Assembly: GCA_016744775.1 (NCBI GenBank)
Contig: JADGDS010000003.1
Location: 124,001-188,000, forward strand
Direction: 5' to 3'
Length of the DNA stretch: 64,000 nucleotides
Source of the DNA: Candidatus Marithrix sp.
Lineage (GTDB): Bacteria > Pseudomonadota > Gammaproteobacteria > Beggiatoales > Beggiatoaceae
This document shows positions 52,101 to 58,449 of this stretch, piece by piece. Positions within the stretch are counted from its first letter, which is position 1; the number at the start of each line of letters is the position of its first letter. A model generated the notes under the pieces. That model searched no databases. It was not told the DNA's origin and saw only the letters and a program-made list of their open reading frames with translations. Position numbers and translations under genes: made by a program.

Positions 52101-53777
52101 CTAACACCGATGGAACAAATTTTACTTGAACAAAGCATGGAATATCTATTAGAATTCCAAGGGTTTTTAAAATCTTTACAACGGATAGTTGCAGGTAATT
52201 TAACTAATTATGTGAAAGAAATATTGCCGAAATACATGATGCCGTCTCGCTTTGTGTTATTAAACTCATTGCCTCGCACTGCTAATGGCAAAATAAATCG
52301 TCAAGCTGTTACTAGAAAATCTATTAAGAAAAAATCAAGAGAAGTTGAAGTTTTGACTCCAACTGAAAAAGTCATTTCAACTCTTTGGGGTGAAATATTA
52401 GGATGCGACAATATCAGTATCTATGATAATTTCTTTAAATTAGGTGGACATTCATTACATGTAATGCAATTCGTTTCCAGAATTTCTGTTGCAATGAATA
52501 TTGAAAACTTAGTGAAAAAATTATTTGATAATCCGACCATTTCAGAATTGGCTAAGGATCTTGAAGGCATTATAGAAAAACCAAAACAACCAGAAACACC
52601 AAGACAAAATCCAACAAATTCTCCTATTTTAGAACGTCGTTCGCTGCTTTCCTTATTCGCCGTTGGCAAAATAGCTCCAGTAGATGCAGCCGCTATAAGT
52701 TATTTACCAACTAACTTCCTTGAGTCTAATGATAATCATACACGCGATCAAATTATTCATCAAGGATTAGATAATTTACCATTGTGGTACAGCGTCTTAG
52801 AAACTAAATGGGGGCGTATTGCCTTATTATTATTACCTAGATTAGCTACTGAAATTTATAGCAATAAGCAAGATTTCATTGACACAATTATTGACGCTAT
52901 GGAAATGGCTGGAAGGATAGGTGCGCGTACTGTTTCTTTAACCGGTTTAATTCCATCAGCAACTGATTATGGATGTGCAATAAAGGCTCCTAAAGGCTTA
53001 CCAACAGTAACAACTGGTCATGCTACCACTACTGCTACGGTGATTATGACTATCAAAAAAATGTTAGAACTTAGTAATCGTGACATTAGTAAACAACGAA
53101 TAGCATTTCTAGGTTTAGGCTCTATTGGTTATAATAGTTTACGTTTAATGTTGCGCGTATTGCCTCATCCTACTGAAATACTACTTTGTGATATTCAGCG
53201 CGATGCACTAACAAAAATTAAAGCCGAATTAAATTTCAGCGGCAAAATAAGTATTATAATTTCAGAAACTAATACGGTACCAGATGAAATTTATGATGCT
53301 AATTTGATAGTTGGTGCGACTAATGTTCCTAATATACTTGATATTAATAAAGTAAAACCGGGCACGATTATTGTTGATGACTCAGCTCCCCATTGCTTTA
53401 TACCAGAAATAGCAATTGAACGTTTCAAAAACCAAGCAGACATACTATTTAGCGAAGCTGGAGTAATGAAATCACCAGAACCTATTATAGAACAATTGCA
53501 TTTACCACGTAATTTAGAAGATAAAATATCAAACACACAACTAAAATACTTACTAAAACATAACCCATCTGAGATTACCGGTTGTATTTTCTCTAGTCTC
53601 CAAACGTCTGTATATAAATATATAGAAGCAACAACAGGTACAATTGAAGAACAACAAACTGTAAAAGCATATGAAAACTTATGCTCATTAAACTTTGAAG
53701 CCGCTGACTTACATTGCGAAGAATATATACTTGCTGAAGAAGGAATAGAGAAATTTAAAAATGGAAACTATAGCTAA
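49143..53777 (+). CDS. Single-module NRPS (C-A-PCP) with a PilZ-like insert in the A domain and a C-terminal acyl-ACP-reductase-like domain
   Basis: 1544 residues. Condensation domain at ~8-440 (active HHLIVDG, 134-140). Adenylation from ~460 (YTSGSTGKPKG ~603, NAYGPTEATI, YKTGDIARY). Between core motifs a8 (RIELGEVEAAL) and a9 (LPKYMMPSRFVLL) lies an insert at ~905-1010 resembling PilZ: RIPYQTACLAEV, then D933-x-S-x-x-G (DISSGG), QHIRLYLQLPG, and GTVTWARSPQAGIKFH. The second Arg of the RxxxR c-di-GMP motif is Gln. PCP has LGGHSL (~1103). Residues ~1165-1530 resemble cyanobacterial acyl-ACP reductase (ETKWGRI, GARTVSLTGL, VTTGHATTTATVI, GLGSIG ~1323), suggesting reductive release. A hand-read specificity code, DVEHVGAIT, keeps Asp235 for an alpha-amino acid; the substrate is unresolved. 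It overlaps the next gene by 17 bases. Confidence 0.88.
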   Translation: MKSLNQYPLSSSQKEIWFDQSLSPNIPLYNIGGYLHISGAIDIKVFEKSLNQLIQEYDALRIKLQQSSEGFAVQTIKEYVDFHLDYHEFSGNTEAMTWMNKEFKQVFKFEDELLFQFALLKIADNCYYYFMKFHHLIVDGYAISLMNQRLATIYNAMINQEQLDEVVGYSYIDFVKKDQAYFDSDQYTSHKNYWLEKYQEIPEPLIKAVATFESKSSTLELDREHYNQLIQFAESHNVSTFHLILGALYCYFTKTTGRDDFVIGLPILNRNNAAFKQTVGMFASVSAAWFRFGTDLNFIQLIQAISQELKQNYRYQRFPISEINRQLGLQIEGRKQLFDITLSYEKHDYDANLGGNPVEALTLNNGCEQNPLNIYIREFHNHHNVKVDIEYNSGAFTESEIEQFKLRFKALLNNILDGSHLAIRELQIMPELEREIILTKFNHTATDELSSDTTVIELFEQQVAKNPDKVAVTFEDQQLTYQQLNCRANQLAHYLQDMGIQPEVLVGLCIGRSHEMLIGLLGIMKAGAAYLPLDPNVPAARNAFLLEEAQIQVLVTIQTVIAGWSIDQAHVICLDTLNDTLSEQKTDNPINNLLGHNLAYVIYTSGSTGKPKGVMIEHHSLTSHTQAIIEHTELNANDKILQFAPINFDVSIEEIFPTLLSGSTLVLHPSKLFASLSDFQKFLGSEQISVTHLPSSYWHEWVLELSKTKAKLPESLRLVVTGNDKVILERVKLWQQCVADQPIRLFNAYGPTEATITSTIYEVTANTNGLSSVPIGRPIANTQTYILDKYMQPTPIGVAGELYIAGTGIARSYLYDPELTEEKFVYNPFSDNSLLYKTGDIARYLADGNIEYIGRNDNQVKIRGFRIELGEVEAALNQHPEVRETVVLTELDKYNNNQLVAYIVSNWIPDRIPYQTACLAEVEGETVKLRTEDISSGGVGLEEVPINFCEGQHIRLYLQLPGEQQECWLNGTVTWARSPQAGIKFHLTPMEQILLEQSMEYLLEFQGFLKSLQRIVAGNLTNYVKEILPKYMMPSRFVLLNSLPRTANGKINRQAVTRKSIKKKSREVEVLTPTEKVISTLWGEILGCDNISIYDNFFKLGGHSLHVMQFVSRISVAMNIENLVKKLFDNPTISELAKDLEGIIEKPKQPETPRQNPTNSPILERRSLLSLFAVGKIAPVDAAAISYLPTNFLESNDNHTRDQIIHQGLDNLPLWYSVLETKWGRIALLLLPRLATEIYSNKQDFIDTIIDAMEMAGRIGARTVSLTGLIPSATDYGCAIKAPKGLPTVTTGHATTTATVIMTIKKMLELSNRDISKQRIAFLGLGSIGYNSLRLMLRVLPHPTEILLCDIQRDALTKIKAELNFSGKISIIISETNTVPDEIYDANLIVGATNVPNILDINKVKPGTIIVDDSAPHCFIPEIAIERFKNQADILFSEAGVMKSPEPIIEQLHLPRNLEDKISNTQLKYLLKHNPSEITGCIFSSLQTSVYKYIEATTGTIEEQQTVKAYENLCSLNFEAADLHCEEYILAEEGIEKFKNGNYS
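51855..52130 (+). other. PilZ-like domain inserted in the adenylation C-subdomain
   Basis: This is the coding segment of the insert described in the NRPS entry, between the LVAYIV strand and the A9 motif, the site where methyltransferase domains insert in some NRPSs. It contains one Arg (R911) and the DISSGG motif (933-938), followed by beta-strand-like alternation typical of PilZ. A normal A domain passes directly from LVAYIV to A9 with ~25 residues. Confidence 0.65.
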
Positions 53778-54609
53778 GTGGCATTTCGCAATGCTGAACG
53801 ATAAAAAGCGAAATCAGGCGATTGAAAATGCTATTTTAGACTTAAATTTAAACAACAAAATAGTATTTGAAATAGGTACAGGCTCTGGGTTATTTTCTAT
53901 ACTATTTGCCAGAAATGGTGCTTCGCATGTATATACATGTGAACAAAATCCCATTATGGGATCTATAGCATCTAAGCTTATTAATAGCAGTGGTTATTCT
54001 AATATTATTAGCTTGTATCCAGAATCATCATCAACTTTAATTCGTAAAAAAAATTTCAATATCAAACCAGATATAATTTTTACAGAGACTCTGGATTGTG
54101 GAATTATCGGTGAAGGATTTCAGGAAATCAAACAAGATATTATCAAAATAGCAAATGATAATACAGAAATACTACCAAACAATATAAATAAACTAGGAGT
54201 ATTAATCAATTCAAATAGTATTGTGAACTTAAATAAAGTTGATAGCTATTCTCAAATAGATATTAGTTATCTAAATCAATATAGTACAAGCACATACTTT
54301 CCAGTGAGATCAGAAATGTTTGAATCTGAATGGCTTTCAGAATCAACATTAATCAAAAAATATGATTATAAATCTATTGAACCGCCGGAGAGTTTTTTTT
54401 CTATAACCGCAACTAAGGATGGAATATGTCATGGAATTCTATCGTGGTTTCAGATTGAACTTGGAAAACAAGAAGTGACTACCAAACCAAACTCTGGTAG
54501 TCACTGGCATCAAGCATTTCATCCTCTCGAAAATTTCATTGAAGTCACCAAGGGGCAAAAATATCATTTTGTTCTAAACAATAAAGCTAGAATAGTTGAA
54601 AAATTTTAG
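53761..54609 (+). CDS. SAM-dependent methyltransferase of PRMT7/9-like type
   Basis: 282 residues. Motif I is FEIGTGSGLFSILFARNGA, followed by VYTCEQN and the double-E-like loop TETLDCGIIGEG, very close to the PRMT7/PRMT9 sequence VTETVDAGLFGEG. The C-terminal half has the PRMT beta-barrel elements (ATKDGICHGILSWFQIEL, HWHQAFHPLENFIEVTKGQ). PRMTs methylate arginine side chains; in a bacterial cluster the acceptor may instead be the peptide, the NRPS product or another amine. Its start lies inside the end of the NRPS gene, so translation is coupled. Confidence 0.8.
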   Translation: METIAKWHFAMLNDKKRNQAIENAILDLNLNNKIVFEIGTGSGLFSILFARNGASHVYTCEQNPIMGSIASKLINSSGYSNIISLYPESSSTLIRKKNFNIKPDIIFTETLDCGIIGEGFQEIKQDIIKIANDNTEILPNNINKLGVLINSNSIVNLNKVDSYSQIDISYLNQYSTSTYFPVRSEMFESEWLSESTLIKKYDYKSIEPPESFFSITATKDGICHGILSWFQIELGKQEVTTKPNSGSHWHQAFHPLENFIEVTKGQKYHFVLNNKARIVEKF

Positions 54610-54615
54610 GCTAAT

Positions 54616-54628
54616 ATATTGCATATAT
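54616..54628 (+). promoter_or_regulatory. Shared 13-mer ATATTGCATATAT, site 1
   Basis: An exact copy occurs at 56627-56639. Both copies precede a transcription start candidate of small cluster genes by 60-90 bases. This may be a common operator or promoter part. Confidence 0.35.
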
Positions 54629-54686
54629 CATTGAATATGTTCTCATAGGCAGAGCATATCTTAATTTATAATCTTAGGTGATAAAA

Positions 54687-54815
54687 ATGGAACTAAAAGA
54701 CAAAGATCAAGATCAAATTAAAGAACTTAAAGAAAGCTATGAAAAGCCTAAAATAACTACCTATACTGAAGAAGATATTATGAATCAGTATAAAGTTGTT
54801 GGTTTTTCTTTCTAA
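54687..54815 (+). CDS. 42-residue peptide, RiPP-precursor-like
   Basis: ATG at 54687 follows TTAGGTGATAAAA, a good ribosome binding site, and ends at TAA 54813-54815. The N-terminus is charged (MELKDKDQDQIKELK), then SYEKPKITTYTEEDI and a C-terminal YKVVGFSF. Y-x-x-P-x-I/L is the leader motif recognised by PqqD/RRE-type B1 proteins in lasso and related RiPPs, and the next gene is such a protein. There is no Gly/Ser followed by Asp/Glu 7-9 residues later, so a lasso ring is not predicted. The penultimate Ser41 could be phosphorylated by the HprK-like kinase, as in paeninodin. The assignment as precursor is inference. Confidence 0.7.
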   Translation: MELKDKDQDQIKELKESYEKPKITTYTEEDIMNQYKVVGFSF

Positions 54816-54876
54816 TATCCTACTCACCATTAGCTTTTTTCCTAGGCTAATGGTAATCAATCATAATGGAGAAAAA

Positions 54877-55152
54877 ATGCTTAAACATACAATTATAACA
54901 CCTCTCAAAAAAGATAAAATAGTCATTAAAAATATTGGTAATGAGCTTGTACTTTATAATGCCGAAACTAAAGCCATACATGTTCTCAACAATACATCTT
55001 CTATGGTATGGGAGTATTGTGATGGTAAACATAATCTTGAAATGATTGAGAACAAAATAAGGGAAAAATTTAAAGTATCCAGTGCTGAGGATATAAAGTA
55101 CGACATAAGAGAAACTTTAAACAAGTTCAATGAACTAGGATTGATTGAATAA
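54877..55152 (+). CDS. PqqD-family peptide-binding protein (RiPP recognition element)
   Basis: 91 residues from the ATG at 54877, preceded by GGAGAAAAA; an earlier in-frame start at 54796 would overlap the peptide gene. The sequence has the PqqD winged-helix pattern: IVIKNIGNELVLYNAETKAIHVLNNTSSMVWEYCDGKHN, then ENKIREKFKV and a helical end LNKFNELGLIE. PqqD-like domains bind leader peptides and bring them to modifying enzymes. It overlaps the kinase gene by one base (TAATG). Confidence 0.85.
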   Translation: MLKHTIITPLKKDKIVIKNIGNELVLYNAETKAIHVLNNTSSMVWEYCDGKHNLEMIENKIREKFKVSSAEDIKYDIRETLNKFNELGLIE

Positions 55153-56174
55153 TGATAGAAAATATTATTCTCAAAGATTTAAAAGCTAAAGCCAGATATT
55201 CAGATGAATATTGCTTGTTAGGTATAAATTTTACAGTTAAATTTGATTCTGCTTTAGCACGTGAACATTATTATAATAATTATAAACATTTTAAGGTAAA
55301 TTATTCAAAAAAAAATGATACCTATTACATTATTTCTGATGCTGCATCAATAGGCAAACCTTTAGTAATTGTAGAAAGTGAAACAGTAAACAATTTACAA
55401 GATATATTCTTAATAGGCAGCAATAAACGTAGGTTTAAACTAGAGAAAGAGAAAGATAATTCTTGCACAATTACTGATAGCTTTTTATCTGACAAGCCAA
55501 CCATGATTGTGGAAGATAAAACTTGTATAATTTTAGATTCTAAGCTCTGGAATTCTTACGCAGAACACATAATATTCAATTCTATTCTTTCTCAAATTCC
55601 AAATCATTATCTTCTTCATGCTGGCGTAGTTTCTTGGGAAAATCAAGGAATAGTTATCTGTGGTGCTTCAAATCAAGGCAAAAGCACGCTCACTTTAAAA
55701 TTGGTAGAAAATGGCTTTAAATTTCTATCTGATGAAGTTGCTTCTATTGATTTGGCTAGTTGTGAATTATCACCATTTCCGAGAGCGTTAGGATTTAGAA
55801 AAGATACATTAGCTAAAATTCCTGCACTGAATGATTTAAATGAAAGAGAAAGCGGTAAATCGCTAAACGGTGAAGATAAATGGACTGTGGATATAGATAA
55901 TATTTATCCAAATTCTTTAGGAACTAAATGTCAGCTTCGTTATTTAATTTTTCTCAATGGATTCTCAAAAACTCCTAAATTAACAGCTATTTCTAAATCT
56001 AAAGTTCTCTTTGAATCCTTAAAATATTCACGTACCGGTGAAGATGATCCTTTTAAGCACTTTATGGCTATGTCAAATGTAGTTCAAACGGCTGAATGTT
56101 ATAAATTTGATCTTGGAAATAGTGAAGAAAATGTAAAATTATTAAAGGAATTAATCGAAAGGAAAAATGAATAA
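55152..56174 (+). CDS. HPr-kinase-like P-loop protein (HprK-related)
   Basis: 340 residues. The kinase core is in the second half: LLHAGVVSWENQGIVICGASNQGKSTLTLKLV with P-loop GASNQGKST, FLSDEVASID (HprK-type acidic residues), and FPRALGFRKDTLAKI. The N-terminal ~140 residues are not recognised and may bind substrate. HprK homologues in RiPP clusters phosphorylate a C-terminal Ser of the precursor (known for the paeninodin family), or form 'HPr-rel' systems with PqqD proteins. It overlaps both neighbouring genes by a few bases. Confidence 0.85.
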   Translation: MIENIILKDLKAKARYSDEYCLLGINFTVKFDSALAREHYYNNYKHFKVNYSKKNDTYYIISDAASIGKPLVIVESETVNNLQDIFLIGSNKRRFKLEKEKDNSCTITDSFLSDKPTMIVEDKTCIILDSKLWNSYAEHIIFNSILSQIPNHYLLHAGVVSWENQGIVICGASNQGKSTLTLKLVENGFKFLSDEVASIDLASCELSPFPRALGFRKDTLAKIPALNDLNERESGKSLNGEDKWTVDIDNIYPNSLGTKCQLRYLIFLNGFSKTPKLTAISKSKVLFESLKYSRTGEDDPFKHFMAMSNVVQTAECYKFDLGNSEENVKLLKELIERKNE

Positions 56175-56607
56175 GGAAAAAAATAATCTGACTCTACAAG
56201 ATTCCATAACCAATACTGTTTTTGAAATTTGGCAGCAAGCTGATAAAGAAACTCAACTCCAAATTTCAGGCAATAGTATGAATCCCATGATTAAAAACGG
56301 CGACTGGCTGGTGCTAAAACATAATAGTAATGATATAAAAATTGGTTCTATTATTGCCTATAGGAGAGAACAAAAAATTATAGTCCATCGTGTAATTAAA
56401 ATAGACCATAATTCTTTGTTTACCAAGGGTGATTTTAACTTTCATGTTGATCCAGTTGTTGATGTTAAAAATATCATTGGTAAAGTGATAGCGGTTAAAA
56501 ACAGAAAGCGATTATTTCGCATAGATACAATATATTGGAATATAGTAGCTTATATTATCGCTAGCTTCCCCCTTATTTTCACTAGAATTTCTAGATTTTT
56601 ATCATAA
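56167..56607 (+). CDS. S24/S26-family signal-peptidase-like protein
   Basis: 146 residues. LQISGNSMNPMIKNGDWLVLKH holds the catalytic Ser; IVHRVIKI supplies a His rather than Lys, as in archaeal/ER-type (SEC11-like) signal peptidases. FTKGDFNFHVDPV and IIGKVIAV complete the fold. A C-terminal membrane segment (IVAYIIASFPLIFTRI) anchors it. Genes of this type accompany PqqD/HprK-related systems and may process the peptide or the secreted protein downstream. It overlaps the kinase gene by 8 bases. Confidence 0.85.
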   Translation: MNKEKNNLTLQDSITNTVFEIWQQADKETQLQISGNSMNPMIKNGDWLVLKHNSNDIKIGSIIAYRREQKIIVHRVIKIDHNSLFTKGDFNFHVDPVVDVKNIIGKVIAVKNRKRLFRIDTIYWNIVAYIIASFPLIFTRISRFLS

Positions 56608-56639
56608 CCATATTAATATGGTGGACATATTGCATATAT
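56608..56639 (+). promoter_or_regulatory. Palindrome CCATATTAATATGG plus shared 13-mer, site 2
   Basis: The 14-bp perfect palindrome (56608-56621) is followed by ATATTGCATATAT (56627-56639), identical to the 13-mer before the 42-residue peptide gene. It lies 75 bases before the ATG of the secreted protein and looks like a separate regulatory region inside the cluster. Confidence 0.4.
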
Positions 56640-56714
56640 TACAGATAACATTGATAGATTATGAATCTGTCAAATGTAATCAAACTTATTATTAAGTCAT
56701 TTAAGGTTAATATT

Positions 56715-57341
56715 ATGAATAATATTATGCGATTACCAATAGTTTTAGCTATTGGTTTAAGTTTTCCAATTTATGCAAATGCTGAAGATAATGTCCCACC
56801 AACTTGTGAAGCTACATTTGTAGGTTTTAATGATAACAGCGAGAAATTCGCGCAATTCACTACTTCTGATGATACAGCTCTACTTAACACTACTATTACC
56901 GAAATGGTAAATGGCACAACAAGCTTCTATCATTCAGGTGCTGGCAATAATACTCCCACAATATTTATTGCTACAAAGATTGATCAAAGTCAGAAAGCAA
57001 TTCTGAATGCTGAGGTTACTGATACAGCAGGAAACGTAAGCAATTGCAGTGACGCAATAGTTCTAACAGTCAAAGATAATGGCAAGTCAGATCGCAAAAC
57101 CTATCCTAGTATTCCTAAAAAAGCAGATAGTAATGTAATTGTACATGTTCAAAACGGTAATCCCGGTATTGATAAACTTAAGATTAAAGTAAACGGTACC
57201 CCACATGAATTCACTTTAGCCGCTGGGTATCAACCAATAGATATATCATCTTTTATGTCAGTAGGAAACAATAATGAAATTATCTTTACTGGCACAGGCG
57301 ATCTGGGTAATATTGCATATATAATTATGATTGCCAGCTGA
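56715..57341 (+). CDS. Secreted protein of unknown function
   Basis: 208 residues from the ATG at 56715; a start at 56661 would place charged residues before the signal. The signal peptide LPIVLAIGLSFPIYANA ends with an ANA cleavage site. Two beta-rich parts follow: ~20-130 with an Ig-like feel (EVTDTAGNVSNCSD, two Cys that could form a disulfide) and a C-terminal part (VIVHVQNGNPGIDKLKIKVNG, then AYIIMIAS). It is not a family I recognise. Its position after the S26 peptidase suggests it may be a substrate or the exported end product of the cluster. Confidence 0.7.
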   Translation: MNNIMRLPIVLAIGLSFPIYANAEDNVPPTCEATFVGFNDNSEKFAQFTTSDDTALLNTTITEMVNGTTSFYHSGAGNNTPTIFIATKIDQSQKAILNAEVTDTAGNVSNCSDAIVLTVKDNGKSDRKTYPSIPKKADSNVIVHVQNGNPGIDKLKIKVNGTPHEFTLAAGYQPIDISSFMSVGNNNEIIFTGTGDLGNIAYIIMIAS

Positions 57342-57361
57342 TATTTTGTTAAAAAAATTAC

Positions 57362-57391
57362 TTGACAAAAACGAATAGAATAATATATTAT
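57362..57391 (+). promoter_or_regulatory. Sigma70-type promoter upstream of the leader and EamA gene
   Basis: A perfect -35 TTGACA (57362-57367) and a -10 TATTAT (57386-57391) are separated by 18 bases. Transcription would begin near 57398, almost at the leader ATG. Confidence 0.65.
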
Positions 57392-57398
57392 AGGCAGC

Positions 57399-57494
57399 AT
57401 GATTATTTCTCTACACATACTCAAATCTTGGCAAAAATTGGTGCGATTATTCGTAGCCATAGTTGCGCTTGTCTGTGTGTCGAGAATACCATGA
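57399..57494 (+). CDS. Putative leader peptide (31 aa) of an attenuator
   Basis: ATG at 57399 to TGA at 57492. The peptide is MIISLHILKSWQKLVRLF followed by a stretch rich in Val, Ala, Leu and Ile, ending SRIP. A promoter lies directly before it and a terminator directly after it, ahead of a transporter gene. The branched-chain-rich run resembles IvbL-type leader peptides, and the Pro-UGA end recalls stalling peptides such as TnaC. It has almost no untranslated leader, so translation would be leaderless or the region could be a small RNA instead. Confidence 0.45.
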   Translation: MIISLHILKSWQKLVRLFVAIVALVCVSRIP

Positions 57495-57525
57495 ATTAAT
57501 TAACAATAATTGATTATTAAAAAAG

Positions 57526-57559
57526 GCCACAGATGCTTGACGTTTGTGGCTTTTTTTTT
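57526..57559 (+). terminator. Rho-independent terminator/attenuator before the EamA gene
   Basis: GCCACA-N13-TGTGGC with TTTTTTTTT directly after; the EamA ATG follows 20 bases later. Because it precedes the gene rather than following one, attenuation is likely. An AT-rich dyad (AATAATTGATTATT) just upstream could be an alternative hairpin. Confidence 0.8.
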
Positions 57560-57578
57560 GCCTTAAGGAATTAATATA

Positions 57579-58439
57579 ATGTCTGTCCGGATAGCCTATT
57601 TAGGTGTCATTATTATTTGGTCAACCACTCCTTTAGCTATTAAATGGAGCGGCGAAACTGGAGTTTTATTAGGAGTTACTGGACGTATGATCTTGGGTGC
57701 CGCTTTATGTCTGGTGATTATTGCGCTAATGCGCATCAAGTTTCCTTGGCATAAACACGCACGCCGTAGCTATTTTGCCGCCAGCATCTCAATTTATGGA
57801 GCAATGATCACCACTTATTGGGGCGCACAATTTATTCCTTCAGGGCTGATTGCAGTAATTTTTGGCATGACACCAATAATGACTAGCATATTCAGTATGA
57901 TTTTGTTAGGTGAGCGCGATATTAATATCAAAAAATGGGCTGGAATGATCTTAGGTATAATAGGCTTATTTATTATTTTTAATTTTGAAATAAATATTAA
58001 CGTTAATAGTATTAAAGGCTTCTTCGCTGTTTTGTTTGCCGTATTTTTATATTCATTCAGTAGTGTTTGGATTAAACGCGAAAATGCTTCCGTTCCTGCT
58101 TTAGCAATGACAGCGGGAGGTTTGTTAATGGCTTTACCATTTTATGGAATAACTTGGTTATTAATCGGGGAAACTCTACCAGCTACAATATCAACACGCG
58201 GCTTATTATCTATAATATATTTAGCTATATTTGGCTCAGTCATAGGATTTATGTTTTATTATTATATAATCAAACATCTTGATGTTAAAAAGGTAGCATT
58301 AATCGCGTTAATAACGCCGATTCTAGCACTTCTTTTAGGACAAAGCTTAAATGGTGAAAACATTCATATGACACTTTGGTTAGGAAGTTCTATAGTATTG
58401 ATTGGTTTAGCAATATATCAACATGGTGAATCAGTTTAA
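57579..58439 (+). CDS. EamA/DMT-superfamily transporter
   Basis: 286 residues with about ten membrane helices in two EamA repeats. First repeat: IAYLGVIIIWSTTPLAIKWS to SGLIAVIFGMTPIMTSIFSMILLGERDINIKKWAGMILGIIGLFII. Second repeat ends ALITPILALLLGQSLNGENIHMTLWLGSSIVLIGLAIY. It is predicted to export amino acids or metabolites from the inner membrane; the substrate is unknown. The attenuator-like leader rich in branched-chain codons upstream would fit an amino-acid exporter. Confidence 0.9.
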   Translation: MSVRIAYLGVIIIWSTTPLAIKWSGETGVLLGVTGRMILGAALCLVIIALMRIKFPWHKHARRSYFAASISIYGAMITTYWGAQFIPSGLIAVIFGMTPIMTSIFSMILLGERDINIKKWAGMILGIIGLFIIFNFEININVNSIKGFFAVLFAVFLYSFSSVWIKRENASVPALAMTAGGLLMALPFYGITWLLIGETLPATISTRGLLSIIYLAIFGSVIGFMFYYYIIKHLDVKKVALIALITPILALLLGQSLNGENIHMTLWLGSSIVLIGLAIYQHGESV

Positions 58440-58449
58440 AGGATAAATT

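Noticed and set aside
54687-56607. Lasso peptide cluster
   Set aside because: Leader motif, PqqD and HprK-like kinase fit, but there is no asparagine-synthetase-like cyclase, no B2 transglutaminase-type protease and no ring-forming Gly/Asp spacing in the peptide.
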